Source: Spirochaetales bacterium
GTDB taxonomy: Bacteria > Spirochaetota > Spirochaetia > DSM-2461
DNA length: 35,895 nucleotides
Direction of reading: 5' to 3'
NCBI GenBank assembly: GCA_022360655.1
Contig: JAKSCK010000033.1
Span: forward strand, 1 to 35,895
The notes beneath the pieces are model-generated. The model did not search any database. It saw nothing but the letters and a program-made list of their open reading frames with translations, and was not told the origin of the DNA. This document shows positions 15,244-23,776 of the stretch, piece after piece. A program made the translations under genes and the position numbers. The number at the start of each line of letters is the position of its first letter. Within the stretch, counting starts at the first letter, position 1.

Positions 15244-17381
15244 GGAAATGGGCTTTGGTACTCTCCCTTTGTTCTCTTCCCCTACTTGGTTTGAATTCCC
15301 AAAGTTTGGAAGATGTCACATTTTCCCATCAACCCATTGAATCAATTTTTCGTGTACTTGGAGCAATGGGGGAATTCACCGTCTCTCTTGATCCAGGGAT
15401 TCTTCATCGCGAATCCAGCTTTTATTCCCCAGGAATGGATGCACGAGAGGCCGCTAATCATCTTCTGAATAAACTGAATCTTTATGGGACATGGGAGAAT
15501 GATGTTCTTTGGGTTTCCCACATTGTTACAGGACGGGATGATTCAAACCAAGTGTATTTAAATGCAGAAGGTGCCACACCGCAAGAAATTATTTTGGCTC
15601 TTCTCCGGGAATTTGAAGTTCCTATTATTTTCAAAGATCTTCCCACTGAACCTCTCACGTTTCACCTCAGAAAAAAGGATTTGAAGGATGTTCTTCAAAT
15701 CGTTGTAACGGCTCTTCCCAATCATGAACTCAGAATGGATTCAGGGAACTTTCAAATCTTGCGAAAGCAAACGGTACGAGGCTCAGGATTCGGAGGACAG
15801 GCCAGAGGGGGAGTTCTTGAACGGAATGGAATGTATGGATTTGACTTTGAGCACAGAAAGTTCACTGAAATCCTGGATGAGTTTTTCACTTTGGCAGAAC
15901 AAGAGTATTCTTATCTCGGGCGGCATTCGGCTTTGATTCCTCGGATGAAATTTCAACATCGTCCTTTTAAAGAAGCTCTTCGTTTGCTTATGGAGCAGGG
16001 GAAGAGCGACTTTCTTGAAATGAATGGGATTTTCTATGTGTTTGACGCAACAGGAGAGAATCCTCTTCAGCGATATTTTCAAACCCATCGACGTCCTCTG
16101 AAATTTCTAACGGCTCGTGAGGCTTTGAGTCTTTTTCCGACTGGTATGCTTCCCTCCCAGGTTTGCCGCTTGGATGAGTCTGGGAATGCCTTGGTGTTTC
16201 ATGCTTCTCAAGAGATTCTTGCTCCTCTCCTCCATTTTTTAGATGAGCTTGATCAGCCAGATTCGCAACGTTTCCGTCAACGTTATGATTTGGATTTTCT
16301 TCGACCAGAAGTCATTGAAGGACTTCTTCCACATGATCTGGGTATGGTTGAAATCCATGGTATTCCTGATTCTCTCTCCTTTGTGGCATTGGCAACAGAA
16401 GAGCAGCATCGAGAACTGCGTGTATGGTTGGATTTGATTGATTGCAGCCCTCAAGGATATCCCGTGGCCTTGAAATACATCACAGCTCAGGATTTCTTAC
16501 CTCACCTTCCCCCTCCATTCCTTTCCACAGATTTTCGTTCAACACAAAATCCTAATCTGGTGTTCTTTCTTGGAAGCTCGGATCGGCTCCATGTTCTCAA
16601 CAGAATGCTGCAAAAAATGGATGTTCCAAAGCCGCAAATTCGCTATGACCTTTTGGTGATTCAGTATCAGGATAGCAGTGAGTCTGATTGGGATCCTGGG
16701 ATCTCCATAAAACATGGAACCGAGGGGACGGCTTTTACGGGTGCACTCAGCCCTCTCTTGGATGTGGGATTTGATATTGCAACAACATTTGGTTATCAGT
16801 TTGCCCTTGAGTTGAGTGCTTCCATCACAGAATCTCGGGCCAAGGTTGTTGCGGATACCTCTCTCAATGGTTTGTCCGGGGAAGCGGTTCGATTTCGGAA
16901 TACTCATACCTTTCGGTATCAGGATTCACAGCAGGATGGGAATGGAAATCTCATCCTCACCACTGAGAAGCAAATCACCTCAGGCTTATTCATTGATATT
17001 TCCGGATGGGTCTCCGGCGATGACATGATCACAATGGATGTGCAAACCACGATTTCAAAACAATTGAGTTCTGGCGATTTATCTGGAACCCGTTTACCAC
17101 CCACTTCTGAAAAGGTCATAGATACCCATATTCGAACCCCTGCTGGTCAACCTGTCATCATTGGAGGACTCACTCAGCAGGAAGAAAGTTTGGGATCACG
17201 CCGTGTGCCTGGGATTGGAAGCATACCAGGCTTGGGTTTTCTCTTTAAACGACAAGAGGAAACCGTTGAGAACACAGAATTTGTTGTGTACATCGTTCCC
17301 CATATTGAAACCAATCATGACCAACAACGTGGTGAGGAGGAGCTGTTTGAGCGAATCTACATCAATTATTTCCAAGGATGA
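15240..17381 (+). CDS. gspD: Type II secretion secretin GspD
   Basis: Outer-membrane channel of the type II system, 713 residues. A signal peptide (residues 1-20, ending GLNS) is followed by N-terminal periplasmic domains: FSHQPIESIFRVLGAMGEFT (N0-like), EGATPQEIILALLREF, and KYITAQDFLPHLPPPFLS (N-domain type). The secretin core starts near residue 480 (YDLLVIQYQDSS) and includes SITESRAKVVADTSLNGLSG, and near the end TPAGQPVIIGGLTQQEE and VPGIGSIPGLGFLF, which are diagnostic. The start is GTG 15240, eight bases after GGAGG, overlapping the gspK stop. A longer-than-usual middle region (about 230-350) has no domain I can name. Confidence 0.93.
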   Translation: MRKWALVLSLCSLPLLGLNSQSLEDVTFSHQPIESIFRVLGAMGEFTVSLDPGILHRESSFYSPGMDAREAANHLLNKLNLYGTWENDVLWVSHIVTGRDDSNQVYLNAEGATPQEIILALLREFEVPIIFKDLPTEPLTFHLRKKDLKDVLQIVVTALPNHELRMDSGNFQILRKQTVRGSGFGGQARGGVLERNGMYGFDFEHRKFTEILDEFFTLAEQEYSYLGRHSALIPRMKFQHRPFKEALRLLMEQGKSDFLEMNGIFYVFDATGENPLQRYFQTHRRPLKFLTAREALSLFPTGMLPSQVCRLDESGNALVFHASQEILAPLLHFLDELDQPDSQRFRQRYDLDFLRPEVIEGLLPHDLGMVEIHGIPDSLSFVALATEEQHRELRVWLDLIDCSPQGYPVALKYITAQDFLPHLPPPFLSTDFRSTQNPNLVFFLGSSDRLHVLNRMLQKMDVPKPQIRYDLLVIQYQDSSESDWDPGISIKHGTEGTAFTGALSPLLDVGFDIATTFGYQFALELSASITESRAKVVADTSLNGLSGEAVRFRNTHTFRYQDSQQDGNGNLILTTEKQITSGLFIDISGWVSGDDMITMDVQTTISKQLSSGDLSGTRLPPTSEKVIDTHIRTPAGQPVIIGGLTQQEESLGSRRVPGIGSIPGLGFLFKRQEETVENTEFVVYIVPHIETNHDQQRGEEELFERIYINYFQG

Positions 17382-18815
17382 TGCCTATCCATTGGTTCAA
17401 CATTTCTCTCGTTGGTCTGGTTTCTCCCAATATGCATGGAGTTTTATTCAACATCACCATGCACTCATTGTTGAGGAAACATTGGAAACGGTTACAGTAG
17501 CCATTCCCTTTGATTCGGATTGGAATGCGTTGCACCCCGTTCTTCAGCGTTATCATCGTGGAAAAACGGTTCACTGTGTTTATGCCCCTAAGGAGGAATT
17601 TCAGTCGGTTCTTCCCCGTCTTCTCCCAAGTCCACATCGGCAAAAAAACGGAGACGTTCAGGAATTTGCCTCTTCCTTAGAACATGCCCCCACCGTTGAA
17701 TTGGTACAGAGCATCATCCACGATGGATTAACGTCAGGTGCCTCAGATATTCATATCGAAGAAAGATCTCAGGAAATGCTTGTTCGGTATCGAATTGATG
17801 GTGAACTTTTAACAGCCTTTACTCTTTCTTCTGAGCATTTCTCTTCAGTTTCCACACGAATCAAACTGATGGCTCATTTAGATATCATGGAACGACGTCT
17901 ACCTCAGGATGGTCGGTTAACAGTGTCTTCATCACATGGTCACTGCCATATGCGAGTGTCCATTGTTCCTGTGCTTCATGGGGAGTCTATTGTTCTGAGA
18001 ATCTTTCAACGGGATGGAGGGCTCCCTTCTAGTTCGCAGCTTGGCTTCTCTCAAACGGTGGTGGAATCTCTACGTCAGGTATTTCATCATGGGCAGGGAC
18101 TTTTTTGGCCACTGGTCCAACAGGAAGTGGAAAAACCACCTCCTTGTATGCCGTATTGGCAGAATGTCAGAACCAACACCGGAAGGTGGTTGCTTTAGAG
18201 GACCCCGTGGAATATGTCCTGAGTCATGTGAATCAAATTCCTGTTCATGAAGAGATTGGTTTGGGATTTGAATCACTTTTACGACGGGTCTTACGCCAAG
18301 ATCCTGATGTGATTCTTGTGGGAGAAATCCGTGACGAGCAAACTGCGCAACTTGCGGTGCGAGCCGCATTGACGGGGCATCTTGTGTTGGCCACTTTGCA
18401 TACCACGGATGGTCCTTCCGCTGTGATTCGACTCTTGGATATGGGAATCCCACTCTATGCGCTTGCCTCAGTGCTTCGGGGGGTTCTTGCTCAACGTTTG
18501 GTGCGTCGACTCTGCCCCCATTGCTCTCAAAAAAAGCCCTTTGATGTGCAGTTCATGACGGGGAATTCTCGTGAAATCCAATTTCTTGGTGAGGCCGTCG
18601 GTTGCTCTTCGTGTCATTTCCGAGGCTACAGAGGACGGGAAGCCGTTGGAACTTGGCTGGCACTGGATCGAAAGAAAATTCATCAGATTGCTCTAAAAGG
18701 AGAGGAGGAAATAACGATGCATAGCTTCAAAAACACATTGGTGAAACAGGTGCTGCAAAAAGCACAGGATCAAATCACCTCGTTTGAAGAAGTGATGAAA
18801 CTGGCTGTGGGATGA
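17347..18815 (+). CDS. gspE: Type II secretion ATPase GspE, interrupted by a -1 frameshift
   Basis: Cytoplasmic ATPase that powers pseudopilus assembly. Frame 1 (17347-18105) encodes an N-terminal region and the core start: SGASDIHIEERSQEMLVRYR (Asp box), then MAHLDIMERRLPQDGRL. Frame 2 (18105-18815) holds TGPTGSGKTTSLYAVL (Walker A), EDPVEY, DPDVILVGEIRDEQT (Walker B), TGHLVLATLHTTD (His box) and the tetracysteine pair CPHC and CSSC. Stepping back one base at the T6 run 18101-18106 joins the two into 489 residues with the expected GLFLATGPTGSGKT. One missing T explains it equally well. The start is TTG 17347, six bases after GAGGAGG, 35 nt inside gspD; no ATG in this frame has a binding site. 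It ends in an ATGA overlap with gspF. Whether it is functional depends on the frameshift. Confidence 0.9.
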
Positions 18816-19843
18816 GAGTCAAAAAGAAGACACTTCCGATTCATCCATTCTCCAGGACCGGGTTTTTACGATGGAGATTGAGGGGGCAGGAACTGATTGA
18901 TTTTATGGAGGAACTGGCCCTCCTTGTGGACTGTGGTTATAGCGCAGGAGAAGCTCTCCGTTGTCTTGGTCAAGATTCACATGAGACAAAGAGCGGCCAA
19001 ATCTCACGCCAGCTTTTGGATTCCATCACAGAAGGAATGACATTCCAAGGAGCCTTAGAACATCATGAGAAAAAATTCCCTCCTGGATTTGCCCGTCTTG
19101 CTGGCATGGGGGAGGGCATCAATGGGATTGCCTCAATCTTCCATCATCTGGCGGATCAGGAACGAATGATTCACAGCCTCAAAGGGGAATTGGGAGCCGC
19201 CCTTTTCTATCCCTTTTTTGTTCTTCTCTCTGGATTTCTGGCTCTAATCTATCTTCGTCAAGGGATTTTTTCCCAGTTTTTAGAACTCACAAACAGTCTG
19301 AATGAAAGCACAGATGTTCTTTCACGTTCTTCAACACGGCTCACAATGTTCTCTTCCGTCTCTGGAGCAATGGTGATTCTGCTCAGTATCTTTTTATACA
19401 GAAAGCAAAGAAAGCATCCATTTCAAACGCAATCTTTGATGCATTGGAGTTTTGCTCTTGGTTTGCTTGCTCAGCATGGCATTTCTTTGGGAACGGCTCT
19501 GCAGGTAGCTTCCTCTTTGGGGCAAAGTGAAAAAGAACGGAAGCAATTACGACATTTGGCATTGTTGGTGCAACAAGGACTGACGTTTTCTGATGCATTG
19601 TCCGTTGTAGAGGGATATCCGTCCCAGGTCAAACGTGCTGTATCCATTGCAGAATCCACCGGGGCGGTTTCCCATGTTTTTTCTTCTCTAAGTCAACATT
19701 TTTACAAGCAAATCCATCGGCGAAATCGATGGATTTCACGAATGATTGAACCCCTTCTTATTCTCATTGTGGGTATTATTCTACTGATTGGAGTGGGCGT
19801 TTATGTTCTTCCCTTTTTTGAGTCACTTGGGAAAATCTTATGA
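18812..19843 (+). CDS. gspF: Type II secretion inner-membrane protein GspF
   Basis: Polytopic inner-membrane platform protein, 343 residues. Two T2SSF domains are visible: the first around ELIDFMEELALLVDCGYSAG and ARLAGMGEGINGIASIFHHL, the second around HWSFALGLLAQHGISLGTAL and VKRAVSIAESTGAVSHVFSS. Three membrane segments lie at about residues 125-147, 180-197 and near the C-terminus (IEPLLILIVGIILLIGVGVY). It overlaps gspE and gspL by ATGA at both ends. It is shorter at the N-terminus than proteobacterial GspF, but no key region is missing. Confidence 0.92.
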   Translation: MRVKKKTLPIHPFSRTGFLRWRLRGQELIDFMEELALLVDCGYSAGEALRCLGQDSHETKSGQISRQLLDSITEGMTFQGALEHHEKKFPPGFARLAGMGEGINGIASIFHHLADQERMIHSLKGELGAALFYPFFVLLSGFLALIYLRQGIFSQFLELTNSLNESTDVLSRSSTRLTMFSSVSGAMVILLSIFLYRKQRKHPFQTQSLMHWSFALGLLAQHGISLGTALQVASSLGQSEKERKQLRHLALLVQQGLTFSDALSVVEGYPSQVKRAVSIAESTGAVSHVFSSLSQHFYKQIHRRNRWISRMIEPLLILIVGIILLIGVGVYVLPFFESLGKIL

Positions 19844-20721
19844 GAAATGGGTGGTTGAAAGGGGAGTGGAAAGGCTCAAAAATTGTGTTTGACTCTTCAT
19901 CACATCCGGGACCAGTGAAAGTCCTCTTGGCTTTTTCTTTGGTGGATGTATTACCAATCCATGGAAGATTTATGGATGCGCTTCATTGGAAGAAATTTGT
20001 GCGCCAAAAGATGGCTTTGGAACTTCCAGGAGAAGAGGCGGACTATGCGTATGAGGGATTGTTTCTCCAATGGAGAGGAAGGGGATGGAAAGGGCTGGGC
20101 ATAGCTCTATTACATTCCAATCTTGCGGAAATCCGCAGAGAATTTCCCCGCGCAAAGCTGTATCTTGAGGCACCTCATGGAAAGATTTTTGGTCAAAAAA
20201 AAGGGAAAACCACCCCTGCAGGGGTGGTACTGTCTTGCCAAGAGATGTTCCCCCCTGCTCATGGACGGTGGAACCATTGGTTTTTACTTCTCTCTTTTTT
20301 TGTTTTGATGGTGTTGATTCTATTCACTCTTGTTCAGGAACATTCCCCCCTGTTTCAAACGAACATTCCGCATTCCACAACGATGTTAACCACTTTAAAA
20401 ATGCAAGATCATGCTTTAAACCAATTGATTTCTTCCTTGGATCAACGCCTGGATCATCAACGTGATGCAGAGATAACACCATTGTATTTAATGACAATAA
20501 TTTCCCGTCAAACGGCTGGGTTATGGACGGTGGTGGAATGGGAGCAAAAGGACGGAACCATTCGTATGATTGGTCAAAGTTCTCAGCCCATCATGGTGTT
20601 TCGTTCCCTAGAGAGAACAAACCTTTTACACCATCTTCAAATGAAAGAAATTTCGACTCCATTAGAAGATTCCGAACAGAGGATTCTTTCCATTGAGGGG
20701 AAATATGATTTTTCACCATAA
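19840..20721 (+). CDS. gspL: GspL/PilN-like assembly-platform protein
   Basis: A 293-residue bitopic membrane protein. The N-terminal ~140 residues are soluble, one membrane segment lies at about 146-165 (WFLLLSFFVLMVLILFTLVQ), and a periplasmic ferredoxin-like part follows (DHALNQLISSLDQRLDHQRD, LYLMTIISRQTAGLWTVVEW, TNLLHHLQMKEI), the topology of GspL and PilN. The cytoplasmic domain is much shorter than the actin-like domain of proteobacterial GspL, so assignment rests on topology, the periplasmic pattern and position between gspF and the M-like gene. It starts by ATGA overlap with gspF. An A8 run followed by a 20-bp palindrome lies inside the gene at 20195-20228. Confidence 0.65.
   Translation: MRNGWLKGEWKGSKIVFDSSSHPGPVKVLLAFSLVDVLPIHGRFMDALHWKKFVRQKMALELPGEEADYAYEGLFLQWRGRGWKGLGIALLHSNLAEIRREFPRAKLYLEAPHGKIFGQKKGKTTPAGVVLSCQEMFPPAHGRWNHWFLLLSFFVLMVLILFTLVQEHSPLFQTNIPHSTTMLTTLKMQDHALNQLISSLDQRLDHQRDAEITPLYLMTIISRQTAGLWTVVEWEQKDGTIRMIGQSSQPIMVFRSLERTNLLHHLQMKEISTPLEDSEQRILSIEGKYDFSP
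20195..20228 (+). other. A8 run plus 20-bp palindrome inside gspL
   Basis: A8 (20195-20202) is followed after 6 nt by a perfect palindrome, accacccctg/caggggtggt (20209-20228). In the gspL frame the run reads A AAA AAA, a -1 slippery heptamer, and a hairpin 5-8 nt downstream is the classical frameshift-stimulator layout. On the opposite strand it resembles a terminator. Shifted reading would end at 20465 in an unremarkable peptide. Function is unproven. Confidence 0.4.
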
Positions 20722-21580
20722 GATGGTCTGGATTGGTTTCATTGAGTTGATGATGTTGACCATTTTTTTGTATTTGAAATTCTCCTCATCTCCTTCCCCG
20801 TCTCTTGTTCGCCACTCCCCGCATATGCGGGAATTTCACCAGGAAAAAATACTGTTTGAATATTGGGAAGCTTATCAATCTCTGCAATCAGTAAGGCTGG
20901 CCCACGATTTTCCTCAAATGATGAATGATCTTGAGATTCTCTTAGAGCGTAGACGTGTGCACATCAATAAGAAAACCATTTCGAATCATGGAAATTCATG
21001 GACATGCACACTCTCTCTCCAAGGCACGCGTTTAGAGCTTTTGAAATGTCTAGAAGGCATTGAATCTCTTGGAGGGGATTTTGATATGTCTTCCATGAAT
21101 CTTCACCGTAAAGAGGATCAGTATGGATTGTTCGTAGTTCTTCAAATGCCTCTCTTATCATCAGTGAACAATGGCGAAGAGAGGGTTTTTCTTCATGAAC
21201 TGAATGCAGCAATGGAGGGGAGAGTCAAAGGCAAGAATGAATGGTCTTTACATATCTACGAGAAAGCCGATCCTTCGGTTCTCCAAGATCTTTTTGCAAC
21301 GATTCCTTCTATTGAACCGCAGAACCAACCATTCCCTGTTCCCGTTGAAACTCTTTCACCCCAAGTCCTCCCCCAATGTGTTCTTCTTTCACCGTTCATC
21401 ATCATAGGAACCTGTTCTTTGAATTCTGAAGATGGACGTGTTTTGATCCAAAATACGCAAACAAATGAAATTCATTGTGTTGTTGGGAGAACGGTGAGTA
21501 AATCGCTCCTAGCTCCCCATCCTCAGAGTATAGAGTTCTCTTTTCAGAATGTGTTGTATGCTTTGGAATGGCCGCCGTGA
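20705..21580 (+). CDS. GspM/PilO-like protein fused to a GspC/PilP-like domain
   Basis: A 291-residue bitopic membrane protein. One membrane segment lies at residues 8-26, then a helical linker (about 42-88). Residues 99-147 (WTCTLSLQGTRLELLKCLEG, then IESLGG and LFVVLQM) match the PilO/GspM ferredoxin-like pattern. The C-terminus, 228-288 (IIIGTCSLNSEDGRVLIQN, GRTV, IEFSFQNVLYALEW), resembles the GspC homology region or PilP, which contacts the secretin N0 domain. One protein may thus do the jobs of both M and C; no separate gspC is in the window. ATG 20705 follows GAGGGG by four bases; a TTG at 20693 is less likely. It overlaps gspL by 17 nt and the next gene by 13 nt. Confidence 0.62.
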   Translation: MIFHHKMVWIGFIELMMLTIFLYLKFSSSPSPSLVRHSPHMREFHQEKILFEYWEAYQSLQSVRLAHDFPQMMNDLEILLERRRVHINKKTISNHGNSWTCTLSLQGTRLELLKCLEGIESLGGDFDMSSMNLHRKEDQYGLFVVLQMPLLSSVNNGEERVFLHELNAAMEGRVKGKNEWSLHIYEKADPSVLQDLFATIPSIEPQNQPFPVPVETLSPQVLPQCVLLSPFIIIGTCSLNSEDGRVLIQNTQTNEIHCVVGRTVSKSLLAPHPQSIEFSFQNVLYALEWPP

Positions 21581-22257
21581 AATGGTGCATTGTTCTGTTT
21601 CTCCTTTGGGGATGCTCAAGCTTTCATGGCTCTATTTCCTCTCCTGAAGATTTTGATGAGGCAGATTGTTTAGGAATTGTTTTTGACTCCAACAATCACC
21701 CGTGTTTTTCTGCACAAGTTCAGGTACTTGAACAGGATGTGATGGGAACCACAGATATTAATGGACGGTTTCGTTTGTCTCGTTTGCCTCGTGGTAAACA
21801 CACATTAGTGATTTCTAAAGAAGGCTTTGAGACCATAGAAATGCCTGTTGATTTTACCCAGCGAACTCAAGTGGTCTATGTGCGATTGATGTCCCAGAAG
21901 ACTCTCTTAGAGCAGGTAGAGCAAGCCATGGACTTGTATCAATGGAACCAAGCCAGGGAGTTCTTGGAACGGGCCCAAACCATCAATGATTCGGCATGTC
22001 ATTTTCTTCTTGTCGCAGGTACTTTTTATACCCTTCAGGGGGATCACAATTTAGCACTCCAGAATTTCTTGACACTTTGGAATCGGGGATATCGAGATTC
22101 CAACCTGATGCTGATGATTGCCCATGTTTATGAGCACGGATTGCAGGATGAGAAGAACGCCTTGCTCTGGCTCAATCGATACCTTCAAATTGATGATTCT
22201 CAAAAGATTCGAGAACGGCGGAATCTCCTTGCCTCTTCCCTCGATGACTCTCCATAG
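21568..22257 (+). CDS. Lipoprotein with carboxypeptidase-regulatory-like and TPR domains
   Basis: A 229-residue predicted lipoprotein. A short signal peptide ends in LLWGC, so Cys16 would be lipidated. Residues 34-108 form a CarboxypepD_reg-like beta domain: LGIVFDSNNHPCFSAQVQVL, GTTDINGRFRLSRLPRGKHT, LVISKEGFETIEMPV. Residues 113-215 are TPR-like helices (QAMDLYQWNQAREFLERAQT, LVAGTFYTLQGDHNLALQNF, LWLNRYLQID). It overlaps the preceding secretion gene and probably belongs to the same transcript, perhaps as a pilotin-like or secretin-associated part; that role is a guess. GTG 21577 is an alternative start. Confidence 0.72.
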   Translation: MAAVKWCIVLFLLWGCSSFHGSISSPEDFDEADCLGIVFDSNNHPCFSAQVQVLEQDVMGTTDINGRFRLSRLPRGKHTLVISKEGFETIEMPVDFTQRTQVVYVRLMSQKTLLEQVEQAMDLYQWNQAREFLERAQTINDSACHFLLVAGTFYTLQGDHNLALQNFLTLWNRGYRDSNLMLMIAHVYEHGLQDEKNALLWLNRYLQIDDSQKIRERRNLLASSLDDSP

Positions 22258-22382
22258 CTCCAATCCTTTAGGAACTGTTTTTGTTTTGAGAGGAAAATAG
22301 ATTTTCCAGTAAAAATCTTTCTTTAACCCAATGTTTGGCCTTCTTTTTCCTGTCATTGGTTACAGCTTTGAGTGGAAGAAGG

Positions 22383-23774
22383 ATGATGCCACAAAAACAT
22401 TCGAAAAAAAGAATGGATTCTCATCTGCTTTCATTGCTCTGTGTGTTTGTGGCAATGGGAGGAATCATGGCCTTTTTTTCCATTCGGGATGATTTGCATC
22501 ATCGGGGGGATGCCATGTTTCGAGCCCATGTGGATCAACAGATGCAAAGTCTCCAGGACTCATTGGAACAGAATCATGATTTTTTGCTTTTGCATCAACA
22601 AATCAAACGGGTTGGGGAGCAGGGGGAAAGTGAATTTTTGGCTTTCCAAAAGACCATGGCTGATTTTGGGAGAGCACTCACCCGTTTGGAGAATGAGACT
22701 CAGGGAGCCTTGAAACAACTTGAACATCAAATCACGTCCTTACGTGAGTGGGCTCTTGAACAAGGAGCTCTAGGAACACCCCCTACTTTGGCTCAGCAGT
22801 GGGGAGAGCAAAAAAAGCAGTTGGCTCAGGAATTTGCAATGCTTGGACAGTCTCTATTCGAGCGTGGTGATCACGCTCGAGCCTTGAGATGTTTCATCAG
22901 AGCCTGGGAAACCCACCCTGAAGGGGTCGACCTAGCCCTTCGACTGGCCCGATGCCTTTCTCAAATCCCTCATGTTTCAACAAATCATGGTGTTCATCAA
23001 CGCGTTTTAACCTTCCTTTTGCATCAGAAGCCCCATGACTCAGAAGTGCTTCATCTGAGCTTTCACTGGGCCCTTCGGATGGGTGTGCATGAGAAAATTA
23101 TTCAGTTTGGAATGTTGCTCAGAGAGGAAAATGGGCTCACGCATAAAGAGTCCCTCTCTTTAGCCTCTTCATTGTATGCCATGAATGATGTGAAAACGGC
23201 CCTGATTCTTTTTGAAGAACTTTGCCAACGCAATGGGGCTCTCTGGATTGATTGGGTGTTTCTTGCGCGTTGTCGGGAACGGGAAAACAACTTGGATGGG
23301 GCACTTCAGGCTTATCAAAGTGCCTTGGCTTTGCAGCCGGATTCACCTGTGATTCTCAAAGAATTGGGTTCTCTTTTTTTTCAGTTGAATGATTATTCCC
23401 AAGCCGTGGCTGCCTTCCAGAAAATTTCTGCCCCTACTTACGAGGTAAGTTTGAAATGGGGAAAGGCTTTGCAATACCAGGGAAGAAGACGTGGTGCCCT
23501 TGCGGTGTGGTTTGCAGCAATTGAATCGGAGAAATTTCCTTCGTCAAAGGAACGAATTGCCTTTGCACAAATTTGCCGGCATGTGGTGCAGGTGGCCTCT
23601 CAACTCAAGGATTGGGAACGTGTGTATTTTGCCGCAAACAAGGGGCTGCAGTTTCAAACGGATCATCAGCTGATTACGGCTCGAGAAACCGCTGCTCAAC
23701 ATCTCCCAAGGCGAACTGCGAATCAAAAACCCATATTGAAGGAGATTCCTTCGGTTCTTTCAGAAGGGGCCTGA
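22383..23774 (+). CDS. Membrane-anchored TPR protein with coiled coil
   Basis: A 463-residue protein. After a short basic N-terminus there is one membrane segment (about residues 14-32, LLSLLCVFVAMGGIMAFF), then a charged helical stretch of about 100 residues rich in Gln and Glu (probable coiled coil), then TPR repeats: SLFERGDHARALRCFIRAWE, SLASSLYAMNDVKTALILFE, RENNLDGALQAYQSALALQP and LGSLFFQLNDYSQAVAAFQK. It looks like a scaffold facing the periplasm. I chose ATG 22383 because GGAAGAAGG lies just upstream; the frame runs back to TTG 22335. A gap of 125 nt precedes it, the largest within this run of genes, so a secondary promoter is possible there. Confidence 0.7.
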   Translation: MMPQKHSKKRMDSHLLSLLCVFVAMGGIMAFFSIRDDLHHRGDAMFRAHVDQQMQSLQDSLEQNHDFLLLHQQIKRVGEQGESEFLAFQKTMADFGRALTRLENETQGALKQLEHQITSLREWALEQGALGTPPTLAQQWGEQKKQLAQEFAMLGQSLFERGDHARALRCFIRAWETHPEGVDLALRLARCLSQIPHVSTNHGVHQRVLTFLLHQKPHDSEVLHLSFHWALRMGVHEKIIQFGMLLREENGLTHKESLSLASSLYAMNDVKTALILFEELCQRNGALWIDWVFLARCRERENNLDGALQAYQSALALQPDSPVILKELGSLFFQLNDYSQAVAAFQKISAPTYEVSLKWGKALQYQGRRRGALAVWFAAIESEKFPSSKERIAFAQICRHVVQVASQLKDWERVYFAANKGLQFQTDHQLITARETAAQHLPRRTANQKPILKEIPSVLSEGA

Positions 23775-23776
23775 AG

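Noticed and set aside
17161..17346. Upstream extension of the gspE frame
   Set aside because: It overlaps the conserved end of gspD, and no binding site precedes its starts; TTG 17347 has a strong GAGGAGG.
22292..22307. ggaaaat/attttcc inverted repeat before the TPR gene
   Set aside because: A 7-bp AT-rich stem with a 2-nt loop and no T-run is weak; it was not called as a terminator or operator.
23573..23776. Upstream extension of the outer-membrane protein frame
   Set aside because: It overlaps the end of the TPR gene; the signal peptide and binding site support GTG 23777.
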